From: Methylobacterium soli
Lineage (GTDB): Bacteria > Pseudomonadota > Alphaproteobacteria > Rhizobiales > Beijerinckiaceae
NCBI RefSeq assembly: GCF_008806385.1
Contig: NZ_VZZK01000006.1
Coordinates: forward strand, 1-64,000
DNA: 64,000 nt
Direction of reading: 5' to 3'
The translations under genes and the position numbers were made by a program. The notes under the pieces were generated by a model that made no database searches, was not told the origin of the DNA, and saw only the letters and a list, made by a program, of their open reading frames with translations. Below are positions 56,191 to 64,000 of the stretch, piece after piece (position 1 is the stretch's first letter; each line of letters begins with the position of its first letter).

Positions 56191-57432
56191 ATGTCCGACG
56201 CCAGCAAGAAGCCCGTGCAGAAGGTCGTGCTCGCCTATTCGGGCGGCCTCGACACCTCGATCATCCTGAAGTGGCTCCAGACCACCTATGGCTGCGAGGT
56301 GATCACGTTCACGGCCGATCTCGGGCAGGGCGAGGAGCTGGAGCCGGCGCGCCGCAAGGCCGAGCTTCTCGGGATCAAGCCCGAGAACATCTTCATCGAG
56401 GACCTGCGCGAGGAATTCGTGCGGGACTACGTCTTCCCGATGTTCCGGGCCAATGCCCAGTACGAGGGCGTCTATCTCCTCGGCACCTCGATCGCCCGGC
56501 CCCTCATCGCCAAGAAGCAGATCGAGATCGCCGAGCGCCTCGGCGCCGACGCGGTCTGCCACGGCGCCACCGGCAAGGGGAACGACCAGGTCCGGTTCGA
56601 GCTTGGCTATTACGCCCTCAAGCCCGACGTCACCGTCATCGCGCCCTGGCGCGAATGGGACCTCAAGAGCCGCGAGCAGCTGATCGCCTTCGCGGAGCAG
56701 CACCAGATCCCGATCGCCAAGGACAAGCGCGGCGAGAGCCCGTTCTCGGTCGACGCCAACCTCCTGCACGCCTCCTCCGAGGGCAAGGTGCTGGAGAACC
56801 CGGCCGACGAGGTGCCGGATTACGTCTACTCGCGCACCCTCTCCCCCGAGGAGGCGCCCGACCAGCCGACCGTCATCACGATCGGCTTCGAGCGGGGCGA
56901 CGCGGTCTCGATCGACGGCGAGGCGCTGTCGCCCGCCACGCTCCTGGCCAAACTGAACCAGCTCGGCCACGACAACGGCATCGGCCGCCTCGATCTCGTC
57001 GAGAATCGCTTCGTCGGCATGAAGAGCCGCGGCATGTACGAGACGCCGGGCGGCACCATCCTGCTGCCGGCCCACCGGGCCATCGAGTCGATCACCCTCG
57101 ATCGCGGCGCGGCGCATCTCAAGGACGCGCTGATGCCGCAATATGCCGAGCTGATCTATAACGGCTTCTGGTTCTCGCCCGAGCGCGAGATGCTGCAGGC
57201 CCTGATCGACAAGAGCCAGGAGATGGTGACCGGGACGGTGCGGCTGAAGCTCTACAAGGGCGGGGTCCACGTCATCGGCCGCGAGAGCCCGAACTCCCTC
57301 TACGACCAGGACCTCGTGACCTTCGAGGAGGGCGCGGTGGCCTATGACCACCGGGACGCGGCGGGCTTCATCAAGCTCAACGCCCTGCGCCTGCGCACCC
57401 TCGCCCAGCGCAAGAAGACGCGCGGCGCCTGA
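56191..57432 (+). CDS. argG: Argininosuccinate synthase
   Basis: 413 residues from ATG at 56191. ATP-binding motif [34 protein letters not shown], and [19 protein letters not shown] are ArgG signatures. Condenses citrulline and aspartate with ATP, the penultimate step of arginine synthesis. Normal length plus a short hydrophilic N-terminal extension. Single gene; its promoter must lie in the 189-base spacer from the isomerase-like gene. Confidence 0.98.
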   Translation: MSDASKKPVQKVVLAYSGGLDTSIILKWLQTTYGCEVITFTADLGQGEELEPARRKAELLGIKPENIFIEDLREEFVRDYVFPMFRANAQYEGVYLLGTSIARPLIAKKQIEIAERLGADAVCHGATGKGNDQVRFELGYYALKPDVTVIAPWREWDLKSREQLIAFAEQHQIPIAKDKRGESPFSVDANLLHASSEGKVLENPADEVPDYVYSRTLSPEEAPDQPTVITIGFERGDAVSIDGEALSPATLLAKLNQLGHDNGIGRLDLVENRFVGMKSRGMYETPGGTILLPAHRAIESITLDRGAAHLKDALMPQYAELIYNGFWFSPEREMLQALIDKSQEMVTGTVRLKLYKGGVHVIGRESPNSLYDQDLVTFEEGAVAYDHRDAAGFIKLNALRLRTLAQRKKTRGA

Positions 57433-57479
57433 GGCCCGGCGGCGCGCGCCTTCCGGGACGCCGCGCGGCCGGGGCCGCC

Positions 57480-58070
57480 CTACCGGTAGAGGCCCGGCGC
57501 GATGTCGGCGTAGCGCAGGAAGATCTGCAGGGCCGGCTGCATCTCGTGGTGGAGCCGGTCGAGCCGGCCCTCCTCCCCCGCCGCCGCGATGCCGAGGTGG
57601 CCGGCCATCGCCTCCGCGAGGTCGGCGCCGCCCCCGTAGGGCCGCGCGGCCTCGACCGCCGGGACGGCGCGGGCCTCATCCCAGATCACCGCGAGATGCG
57701 GGATCAGGGCGAGGTGCTCGGGCGTGACGTCGAAGGTGATCTGCGCCGGCGAGCGGCCGCCGTCCCGGAACACGTCCTCGAACTCCGAGAGATCGAGCTT
57801 CTCCAGAGGGTTGTGGTAGGTGAAGCGGCCGGCCTTGAGGGTCGCGTGCCGCACGAAGGCCTTGAGGGCCTCGCCGACCGCCCGGTGCTCCTCCTCCGCG
57901 CCCTCGTCGTCGCCCGTGACGTTGGCGATGTCCTCGTCCCAGGCCGTGCTGCCGTAGGGCGCATCCGGATGGATGATCGGGGCGCCCTGCCCCTCCCCGT
58001 TCCACGCCACGACGAGGCGGCGAATCAGCGCGATCCGCTCCAGCGTGACGTCAATCTCCTGCCCGTTCAT
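57480..58070 (-). CDS. Hypothetical protein with an internal duplication
   Basis: 196 residues, no family recognised. The two halves resemble each other: VTLERIALIRRLVVAW (residues about 7-22) and VTPEHLALIPHLAVIW (about 117-132), followed in each by a segment with a Pro-Tyr-Gly (APYGS; ARPYGG), and a closing FVRHATLKAGRFTY versus FLRYADIAPGLYR. The gene therefore arose by duplication of a ~95-residue domain. No signal peptide or cysteines. Acidic overall. Converges on argG and lies downstream of mtgA on the same strand. Confidence 0.75.
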   Translation of the reverse strand: MNGQEIDVTLERIALIRRLVVAWNGEGQGAPIIHPDAPYGSTAWDEDIANVTGDDEGAEEEHRAVGEALKAFVRHATLKAGRFTYHNPLEKLDLSEFEDVFRDGGRSPAQITFDVTPEHLALIPHLAVIWDEARAVPAVEAARPYGGGADLAEAMAGHLGIAAAGEEGRLDRLHHEMQPALQIFLRYADIAPGLYR

Positions 58071-58180
58071 GAAACCTGTCCCGCGATCCGATGGGGCTCA
58101 CTAGCCGATTTCGGCGCGCCGGAAACCCGCCCAGGCCGCCGCATCTCCGAAAACCGGCCGCCGCCGGCGCGTGGGCGGGC

Positions 58181-58981
58181 TCAGCGCCGGAGGCAGCCGA
58201 GCAGGCCCTCGACCTGGCCGGTGCGGTTCTGGATGCGGCCCGCCGCGGCCCGCACCCCGCGCGAGGGTTTGCCGGCGCTGCGGGCGATCGGGTTCGGCAG
58301 GGTGGCGGCGAGGAGCGCCGCCTCGCCGCGGCTGAGGTCGCGCGCCTCCTTGCGGAACCAGTGGCGGGCGGCGGCCTCCGCCCCGTAGATCCCCTCCCCC
58401 CACTCGGCGACGTTGAGGTAGATCTCGAGGGTCCGGCGCTTGCCCCAGACCGCGTCGGCGAGAAGCGCCAGCGGGATCTCCAGCGCCTTGCGGATGTAGG
58501 AGCGGCCCGGCCACAGGAAGACGTTCTTGACCGTCTGCATGGTGATCGTCGAGGCGCCGCGGCTCGGGCCCTCCTCATCGTCCACCACCGTGCGGAGCGC
58601 CGCCCAGTCGACGCCGTCATGGGCGCAGAAGCGCTGATCCTCGGAGGCGATCACGGCTTGCACCAGGAAGGGCGAGACGGCGTCGAGGCCCACGGCGGTG
58701 CGCTGGACGGGCTGGCCCGTCAACCATCGTCCGAGCATCAGGGTTGAGGGCGGCGTCACCGCGCTATAGACGAGCGCCAGCATGAGCGTGAGGACCACAA
58801 CCCCGATGGGGAGGAGCAGGACCAGGCCGGCGAGCCGCCGCGGCCGCCAGCGCCGGCCCGTCGGCGCCACCCGTTTCAGCGGACGCCCCCGCTCGCCCGC
58901 GCGCGGCGGCCCGGCCCCGTCCGGCTGCCGGCTGAGATCGTCCCCGCGCACCGCGTCGCTTCCATTCCGGACCAAGGCCAC
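58181..58981 (-). CDS. mtgA: Monofunctional peptidoglycan transglycosylase
   Basis: 266 residues as listed, from GTG at 58981, but that start is only six bases from the divergent ispA ATG, so a later GTG (58951) is likely. Membrane anchor RLAGLVLLLPIGVVVLTLML, then the GT51 domain with catalytic Glu in ASEDQRFCAHDGVDW and GASTITMQTVKNVFLWPGRS, RKALEIPLALLADAVWGK. Polymerises lipid II into glycan strands at the inner membrane. Confidence 0.93.
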   Translation of the reverse strand: MALVRNGSDAVRGDDLSRQPDGAGPPRAGERGRPLKRVAPTGRRWRPRRLAGLVLLLPIGVVVLTLMLALVYSAVTPPSTLMLGRWLTGQPVQRTAVGLDAVSPFLVQAVIASEDQRFCAHDGVDWAALRTVVDDEEGPSRGASTITMQTVKNVFLWPGRSYIRKALEIPLALLADAVWGKRRTLEIYLNVAEWGEGIYGAEAAARHWFRKEARDLSRGEAALLAATLPNPIARSAGKPSRGVRAAAGRIQNRTGQVEGLLGCLRR

Positions 58982-58987
58982 GTTTCG

Positions 58988-59962
58988 ATGAGTCCCTCGA
59001 TGACCTCAACGCAAGCTTCCCACGCTTCGGTCAAGGCGGATGCCCCCGCGGATGCTTTTACACACAAGCTTGCCGCGGTGGCGGATGCGGTGGAAGCGTT
59101 CCTGGCCGATCGCCTCGCGCCCGAGACGCAGGCCGGCGAGATCACCCGCCCCCCGCGCCTGATGGAGGCGATGCGGTACGCGGTTCTGGGCGGCGGCAAG
59201 CGGCTGCGCCCCTTCCTGGCGGTCGAGGCGGCCCGGATGCTCGGCGGCTCGGAGGCCGGCGCCCTCGCGGCGGGGTCCGCGATCGAGCTCGTGCATTGCT
59301 ACTCCCTCGTCCACGACGACATGCCGGCCATGGACAACGACGACCTGCGCCGCGGCAAGCCGACCGTCCACAAGGCCTATGACGAGGCGACCGCGATCCT
59401 GGTCGGCGACGCGCTCCAGACCCTGGCCTTCGAGATCCTGGCCGATGCGGCCTGGCAGCCCGATGCAGCGATCCGGGCGGACCTCGTCCTCGGCCTCGCC
59501 AAGGCGTCGGGCCTCGGCGGCATGGTCGGCGGACAGCTCCTCGACCTCGGGGCGGAGGGCCGGTTCGGCCCCGTCTCCCTCGGGGTCGACGACACGCTGC
59601 AGCTCCAGGCGATGAAGACCGGCGCCATCCTGGCCTTCTCGGTCGATGCCGGCGCCATCGTGGGCGGCGCCAGCGCGGACGAGCGGGCGGCCCTGCTGCG
59701 CTACGGCCTCGCCCTCGGCCAGGCCTTCCAGATCGCCGACGACATCCTCGACCGCGAGGCCTCGCCCGAGGCGATGGGCAAGGCCACCGGCAAGGACAAG
59801 GAGGCCGGCAAGGCGACCCTCGTCGACCGGCTCGGCCTCGACGGCGCGCGCGCCGAGTGCGACCGCCTCGTCGGCGTCTGCGAGGAGGCGGTGTCGCGCT
59901 GGGGCGCGCGGGCCGAGACCCTGCGCGAGGCCGCCCGCTTCACGGTGGCGCGCAAGGCCTGA
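58988..59962 (+). CDS. ispA: Polyprenyl (farnesyl/geranylgeranyl) diphosphate synthase
   Basis: 324 residues from ATG at 58988 (ATG 59000 possible). First Asp-rich motif SLVHDDMPAMDNDDLRRGK, second DDILD within AFQIADDILDREASPEAMG, and GGGKRLRPFLAVEAA. The DDxxxxD spacing of the first motif is of the bacterial FPP synthase type. Condenses IPP with allylic diphosphates to C15 (or C20). Its promoter must overlap the divergent mtgA coding region, because the two start codons are adjacent. Confidence 0.94.
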   Translation: MSPSMTSTQASHASVKADAPADAFTHKLAAVADAVEAFLADRLAPETQAGEITRPPRLMEAMRYAVLGGGKRLRPFLAVEAARMLGGSEAGALAAGSAIELVHCYSLVHDDMPAMDNDDLRRGKPTVHKAYDEATAILVGDALQTLAFEILADAAWQPDAAIRADLVLGLAKASGLGGMVGGQLLDLGAEGRFGPVSLGVDDTLQLQAMKTGAILAFSVDAGAIVGGASADERAALLRYGLALGQAFQIADDILDREASPEAMGKATGKDKEAGKATLVDRLGLDGARAECDRLVGVCEEAVSRWGARAETLREAARFTVARKA

Positions 59963-60053
59963 TCGCGGCCCGATTCGGTCGCTGGATCGCCGCTTGCCAA
60001 CACCCCGACGCCGCCGATAGAGCGGCGCGTCTCAACCCTGAGCGAGTTCCGCC

Positions 60054-61163
60054 ATGCCCACCTACAAGCTCCTGCTACTGCCCGGCGACGGGATCGGCCC
60101 CGAGGTGATGGGGCAGGTGCAGACGGTGATCGGCGTCCTCGCCGAGACCGGGATCGCCACCTTCGAGACCGAGACCGACCTCGTCGGCGGCGCGGCCATC
60201 GACGCGCACGGCAAGCCGCTCGCCGACGCGACCCTGGCGCGGGCGGATGCGGCCGACGCGATCCTGCTCGGCGCGGTCGGCGGGCCGAAATGGAACGGCG
60301 TCGCCTACGACATCCGCCCCGAGGCGGGCCTGCTGCGCCTGCGCAAGGATCTCGGCCTGTTCGCGAATCTGCGCCCGGCGATCTGCTACCCGGCGCTCGC
60401 CGAGGCCTCGGCCCTCAAGCGCGAGCTCGTCGAGGGGCTCGACATCATGATCGTGCGCGAGCTCACGGGCGGCGTCTATTTCGGCGAGCCGAAGGAGATC
60501 ACCACCCTGCCGGACGGCAGCAAGCGGGCCGTCGACACGCAGGTCTACACCACGGGCGAGATCGAGCGGATCGCCCACGTGGCCTTCGACCTCGCGCGCA
60601 AGCGCTCCGGCCGGGTGGCCTCGGCCGAGAAGAACAACGTGATGAAGTCCGGCGTCCTCTGGAAGGAGGTCGTCACGCAGGTCCATGCCGCGCATTATGC
60701 CGATGTCGCGCTGGAGCACGTGCTCGCCGACAATTGCGCCATGCAGCTGGTGCGGCGCCCGAAGCAGTTCGACGTCCTGGTGACCGACAACCTCTTCGGC
60801 GACGTGCTCTCGGACGTGGCCGCGATGCTGACCGGCTCCCTCGGGATGCTGCCCTCGGCCTCCCTCGGGGCCGTCGACGCGCGGGGCACCCGCAAGGCGC
60901 TCTACGAGCCCGTCCACGGCTCGGCCCCCGACATCGCGGGCCAGGACCTCGCCAACCCGCTGGCCATGATCGGCTCGCTCGCGATGGCTTTGCGATACTC
61001 GTTCGGGCTCGGCGAGGCCGCCGACCTCCTGGACGGCGCCATCACGGACGCGCTGGCGGGGGGCGCCCGCACCAAGGACATCGCGGGCGACGGCGCCAAG
61101 GTCCTGGGCACGGCCGGCATGGGCGAGGCGGTGGTCTCCGCCCTCAGGGCGCGGATGCGCTGA
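60054..61163 (+). CDS. leuB: 3-isopropylmalate dehydrogenase
   Basis: 369 residues. [57 protein letters not shown] and [19 protein letters not shown] are LeuB signatures. NAD-dependent oxidation and decarboxylation in leucine synthesis. leuC and leuD are not in the window. The last four codons and stop are repeated three more times downstream. Confidence 0.98.
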   Translation: MPTYKLLLLPGDGIGPEVMGQVQTVIGVLAETGIATFETETDLVGGAAIDAHGKPLADATLARADAADAILLGAVGGPKWNGVAYDIRPEAGLLRLRKDLGLFANLRPAICYPALAEASALKRELVEGLDIMIVRELTGGVYFGEPKEITTLPDGSKRAVDTQVYTTGEIERIAHVAFDLARKRSGRVASAEKNNVMKSGVLWKEVVTQVHAAHYADVALEHVLADNCAMQLVRRPKQFDVLVTDNLFGDVLSDVAAMLTGSLGMLPSASLGAVDARGTRKALYEPVHGSAPDIAGQDLANPLAMIGSLAMALRYSFGLGEAADLLDGAITDALAGGARTKDIAGDGAKVLGTAGMGEAVVSALRARMR

Positions 61164-61256
61164 AACGAGAAAATGGCGCGGATGCGCTGAAACGAGAAAA
61201 GGGCGCGGATGCGCTGAAACGGAAAACGAGCGCGGATGCGCTGAAACGAAAAAGGG
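61149..61256 (+). repeat. 27-bp tandem repeat, 4 copies, over the leuB stop codon
   Basis: Units start at 61149, 61176, 61203 and 61230; all keep GCGCGGATGCGCTGAAACG, and only the A-rich end varies. The stop TGA of leuB is in unit 1 (61161-61163) and recurs in each unit at the same place, in the same frame because 27 is a multiple of three. Confidence 0.95.
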
Positions 61257-61278
61257 GCGCCCGCGGGCGCCCCTTCTC
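61246..61278 (-). terminator. Terminator of the exported hypothetical gene, possibly bidirectional
   Basis: GGGGCGCCC and GGGCGCCCC form a stem with a CGC loop. On the minus strand it ends in CCCCTTTTTCG, a proper T-tract; on the plus strand (leuB) it ends in CTTCTC, much weaker. Confidence 0.75.
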
Positions 61279-61297
61279 AATTCCGATGGGCCGCGCC

Positions 61298-61714
61298 TCA
61301 GTACGGGTTGCCGTAGCGCGAGACGTAGGAGGTCGGGTCGATCGCGTCGAAGCCCGAGAGATCGACGTTGCGGATCGCCGAGGAGCGCGCGCCGATGAAC
61401 GGGCCGTTGGTGATCGGGTCGGGCAGGATGCCGGAGCCGAAGCGGTCGTTGCGGCCATAGGGCGGGTTCAGCAGGCCGGAGGCCGCGATCAATTGCGGGT
61501 TGGTGGCGGGGTTGCCGAGGCCCGCGACCGTGCTGCCGGGCTCAACCACGTTGCCGGCATCGAGCCAGCTGCGCGGACGGATGCGGATCGGCAGCGGGCC
61601 GCTGACGCGGTAATACCCGCCGGGCGCGTAGCGGCCCTGGGCATCGGCGGCGGTGCTGAGGCCGAAACCGGCCAGAGCGATGGCACCCATCAGGGCAATC
61701 TTGAGCGAGCGCAT
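61298..61714 (-). CDS. Exported hypothetical protein
   Basis: 138 residues from ATG at 61714. A clear signal peptide (MRSLKIALMGAIALAGFGL..TAADA-Q). The mature part is rich in Pro, Gly, Asn, Ser and Arg, with GRYAPGGYYRVSGPLPIRIR and SSAIRNVDLSGFDAIDPTSY; it shows no cysteines and no membrane segment. Not recognised. Small secreted proteins with such composition are common in Methylobacterium-like genomes. Its own terminator follows. Confidence 0.75.
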   Translation of the reverse strand: MRSLKIALMGAIALAGFGLSTAADAQGRYAPGGYYRVSGPLPIRIRPRSWLDAGNVVEPGSTVAGLGNPATNPQLIAASGLLNPPYGRNDRFGSGILPDPITNGPFIGARSSAIRNVDLSGFDAIDPTSYVSRYGNPY

Positions 61715-61860
61715 GAGGCACCTTGTTGAAAGCGGGGATGAGGCTGGCACCGACTGATTAAGATTCTTCGGTATCCCGGTCGTGTCTGCGGGGTAGACGT
61801 GCCAGCTGGGCTGTGGTTCCCCTATACGGCACAGCTTGTACGTTTTGCCGCAATTGTGCC

Positions 61861-62766
61861 TCATTTCTTCGTGTGCGCCCGCCGCGTCGGCCCGAGCGAG
61901 CCGGTCTGAACCGCCGGGTCGGGGGCGGAGACCTGCTTCGAGGCGGGGCGGCAGCCAGGATCGCGCCGGGCCTCCGCCTCGCGGAACACCGCCTCGGTCG
62001 CGGGATCGGCGGGCCCGTCGAGGCCGAGTCCGTCGAGGGCGCAGACGAGGGCGCGGGGTTCGGGCGGCTGGCCGAGGGGCGCGCAGAGCCAGCCCTCGAT
62101 CCGCACCGGCGCGGATTCGAGGCTCGCGAAGCCGGTGCAGATGCGGCTGCCGGCCCCGACGAGCGTCGCCTCCAGGGTCTCCATCGCGCCGAATTTGGTC
62201 GCGATCCGGCCGCGCTCCCCCGTGCGGGTGACCGACAGGCCGGGCCCGTCGGCGGCGCGGCGCGCGATCGCCACGAACAGGCTCGGATTCGGCTCCGCCC
62301 CGACGCCCTCGGTGATCGTCAGGCGCAGATGCGCGGCCTCGATGGCGGAGAAATCCCCCCGGCTCAAGGCATCCTCGCGCAGGCCCGTTGCCGGGTTGTA
62401 CCGGGCGGGCTCGGCCCGGACGGGGTCGATCGCCCCGGCCTCGCTCAGGCGGAAGCGCGGGCCGCCGGCCGCGACCGGCACGGCCGGACGCACCGGAAGC
62501 GCCGAGATCGGCACGTAGGCGACGGCCAGCGGCGCCTCGGGCGCTGGGACTGGCGCAGGCCCCCGCAAGGATTCGCGCGCCACCAGGCTGAGTCCCGCGA
62601 TGACGGCGGCGGCGCAGACCATGCGGGTGGCCATCCGGGCCGGGCGCAGCCCGGCGCGGCGCGGCGCCGGGCCCGCGTGACCCGTCGGCCGGTCGTGGGG
62701 ATCCGCGACCGGATCGTGGATCGGCCGGGTGGTCTCGAAGCGCGGTTCTCTGCGGTCTCGCTGCAT
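61861..62766 (-). CDS. Hypothetical protein with one N-terminal membrane anchor
   Basis: 301 residues from ATG at 62766. Residues 1-45 are strongly basic and Pro-rich, then one helix (MATRMVCAAAVIAGLSLVA) points the remainder outward. Two cysteine-containing segments (RICTGFASLESAPVRIEGWLC... and ...VCALDGLGLDGP; split here) could form disulfides in the periplasm. VARESLRGPAPVPAPEAPLA is a linker. No family recognised. The gap to the previous minus-strand gene is 146 bases. Confidence 0.72.
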   Translation of the reverse strand: MQRDRREPRFETTRPIHDPVADPHDRPTGHAGPAPRRAGLRPARMATRMVCAAAVIAGLSLVARESLRGPAPVPAPEAPLAVAYVPISALPVRPAVPVAAGGPRFRLSEAGAIDPVRAEPARYNPATGLREDALSRGDFSAIEAAHLRLTITEGVGAEPNPSLFVAIARRAADGPGLSVTRTGERGRIATKFGAMETLEATLVGAGSRICTGFASLESAPVRIEGWLCAPLGQPPEPRALVCALDGLGLDGPADPATEAVFREAEARRDPGCRPASKQVSAPDPAVQTGSLGPTRRAHTKK

Positions 62767-63148
62767 CGTTCCTGCGGTGGCTGGCGAGGGGAGGCCCCTC
62801 CGGTCGCCGGCCACGATGGCCCCCGTCCCTCCCCAACCGGTTGAGGCCGCGGGCGGAAGGCGGGGCTTTCTCGGGTCTCGGTAAACCGAATCTTAGCCGT
62901 CCGGAGTCTCTGGCCGGGGCTTGACAGGCGGGAACACGGGGCGTCTTGCTCCCGCGCGCCGGAGGACCCACCTGCGTCGTGTCGCCTGCGGGTCGGAAGG
63001 CTCCCCCGGTTCGGGGGTCGAGAGGCCGTCAGCGGCGGGCCGCCCACACCCAATCCGTGTGGAGCTTCGCCCGAAGGCCCCGGGATGCGAGCAAGGGCGC
63101 GGATGCGCGCGCGCCGCCCGGGCATGGGATCCAAGCGGAGTCGGAGAG
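62767..63148. other. 382-base divergent spacer before asd
   Basis: No gene. A TTGACA hexamer lies at 62921-62926 within CTTGAC context typical of alphaproteobacterial -35 sites, 223 bases before the asd ATG, but the -10 at 17-base spacing is poor. A GGTTCGGGG-type hairpin (CCCCCGGTTCGGGGG) lies at 63003-63017. Confidence 0.5.
62921..62949 (+). promoter_or_regulatory. Weak candidate sigma-70 promoter for asd
   Basis: CTTGACA at the -35 position with TCTTGC 17 bases later. Only the -35 matches consensus well. Confidence 0.3.
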
Positions 63149-64000
63149 ATGGGTTACAAGGTCGCCGTCGTCGGTGCCACGGGCAATGTGGGCCGCGAGA
63201 TTCTGGACATCCTGGCCGAACGGGCCTTCCCGGCCGACGAGGTCGTGGCGCTCGCCTCGCGCCGCTCGCAGGGGCAGGACGTCTCCTTCGGCGACAAGAT
63301 CCTGAAGGTCAAAGCCCTCGACACCTACGATTTCTCCGATACGGACCTCTGCCTGATGTCGGCCGGCGGCGAGACCTCCAAGGAATGGTCGCCCCGCATC
63401 GGCGCCCAGGGCTGCGTCGTGATCGATAATTCCTCGGCCTTCCGCTACGACCCGGACGTGCCGCTGATCGTGCCCGAGGTGAATGCCGACGCGGTCGTGG
63501 GCTTCTCCAAGAAGAACATCATCGCCAACCCCAATTGCTCGACGGCGCAGCTCGTGGTGGCCCTCAAGCCGCTGCACGAGGCGGCGACGATCCGGCGCGT
63601 CGTGGTGGCGACCTACCAATCCGTCTCCGGCGCCGGCAAGGACGCCATGGACGAGCTGTTCAACCAGACCCGCTCCGTCTTCACGGCGGGCGAGGTGAAG
63701 GTCGAGAAGTTCACCAAGCGGATCGCCTTCAACGTCATCCCGCATATCGACGTGTTCATGGAGGATGGCTCCACGAAGGAAGAGTGGAAGATGGTCGCCG
63801 AGACCAAGAAGATGCTCGACCCGAAGATCAAGCTCACGGCCACCGCCGTGCGCGTGCCGGTCTTCATCGGGCATGCCGAGGCGGTCAATGTCGAGTTCGA
63901 GCGTCCGATCTCGCCCGAGGAGGCCACCGCGATCCTGCGCTCGGCGCCGGGCGTGATGGTGGTCGATAAGCGCGAGAACGGCGGCTACATCACGCCCCAC
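63149..64000 (+). CDS. asd: Aspartate-semialdehyde dehydrogenase (5' part)
   Basis: The first 284 residues are in the window, starting at ATG 63149 with GGAGAG just upstream; the frame runs off the right edge. NADP-binding motif VAVVGATGNVGREIL, catalytic Cys in NPNCSTAQLVVALKPLH, and IAFNVIPHIDVFMEDG identify Asd. Converts aspartyl phosphate to the semialdehyde, the branch point to lysine, threonine and methionine. Incomplete only because the window ends; about 50-60 residues are missing compared with the usual ~340. Confidence 0.97.
   Translation, partial: MGYKVAVVGATGNVGREILDILAERAFPADEVVALASRRSQGQDVSFGDKILKVKALDTYDFSDTDLCLMSAGGETSKEWSPRIGAQGCVVIDNSSAFRYDPDVPLIVPEVNADAVVGFSKKNIIANPNCSTAQLVVALKPLHEAATIRRVVVATYQSVSGAGKDAMDELFNQTRSVFTAGEVKVEKFTKRIAFNVIPHIDVFMEDGSTKEEWKMVAETKKMLDPKIKLTATAVRVPVFIGHAEAVNVEFERPISPEEATAILRSAPGVMVVDKRENGGYITPH

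Overview
The window reads as chromosomal DNA of a very GC-rich alphaproteobacterium, most likely a Methylobacterium-type member of the Hyphomicrobiales. This rests on protein families, the atpHAGDC locus without F0 genes, the TorF/SphA-type outer-membrane proteins and the strong G/C third-position bias; it was not tested by database search. It is almost entirely housekeeping genome. I see no prophage, insertion sequence, CRISPR array, rRNA or tRNA gene. About 60 protein genes can be supported.

Layout. 1-7.6 kb: repeat DNA, a di-heme cytochrome c peroxidase, a chemoreceptor, a DHFR-like reductase, a TauE-type exporter, a UbiH-type hydroxylase and divergent tesB. 7.6-11.2 kb: nitrogen sensing and uptake (glnK-amtB, candidate sigma-54 promoter) and a TorF-type porin. 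11.2-15.8 kb: palindromic repeats, then serA and serC (serine synthesis) with a structured leader before serC, and trmD. 15.8-20.4 kb: an exported methyltransferase, then rimM-rpsP-ffh and two small uncharacterised genes. 20.4-26 kb: an SphA-type outer-membrane protein divergent from a Rieske oxygenase, an MBL-fold hydrolase and a Cache chemoreceptor. 26-31.2 kb: ppa, GNAT, a tyrosine phosphatase, kdsB-pheA and a membrane-anchored cytochrome c. 31.9-36.9 kb: two YejA-like binding proteins and YejB, without YejE or YejF. 37-49 kb: GNAT, alpha/beta hydrolase, a moxR-DUF58-DUF4159-membrane protein operon on the minus strand, a thioesterase, and a tightly overlapped DUF1285-Nudix-DUF6111-cca operon on the plus strand. 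49-54.3 kb: F1 ATP synthase operon. 54.5-64 kb: two thioredoxin-fold proteins, argG, a protein with an internal duplication, mtgA, ispA, leuB, two exported proteins of unknown function and the start of asd.

The most unusual signals are not genes. First, short imperfect tandem repeats (15-27 bp) sit exactly on the stop codons of at least five unrelated genes, so the last codons plus the stop are copied downstream; similar 12-18 bp arrays occur at several 5' ends. Second, a family of palindromic intergenic repeats includes a 209-bp direct repeat before serA and a ~185-bp element present twice in inverted orientation 31 kb apart. Third, a 15-base match to the 3' end of 16S rRNA lies between two genes and, on the other strand, forms a perfect extended Shine-Dalgarno in front of a 23-codon ORF.

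Limits: all family assignments come from reading motifs. Starts were chosen by family length and ribosome-binding sites. G+C values and identities were estimated by eye.
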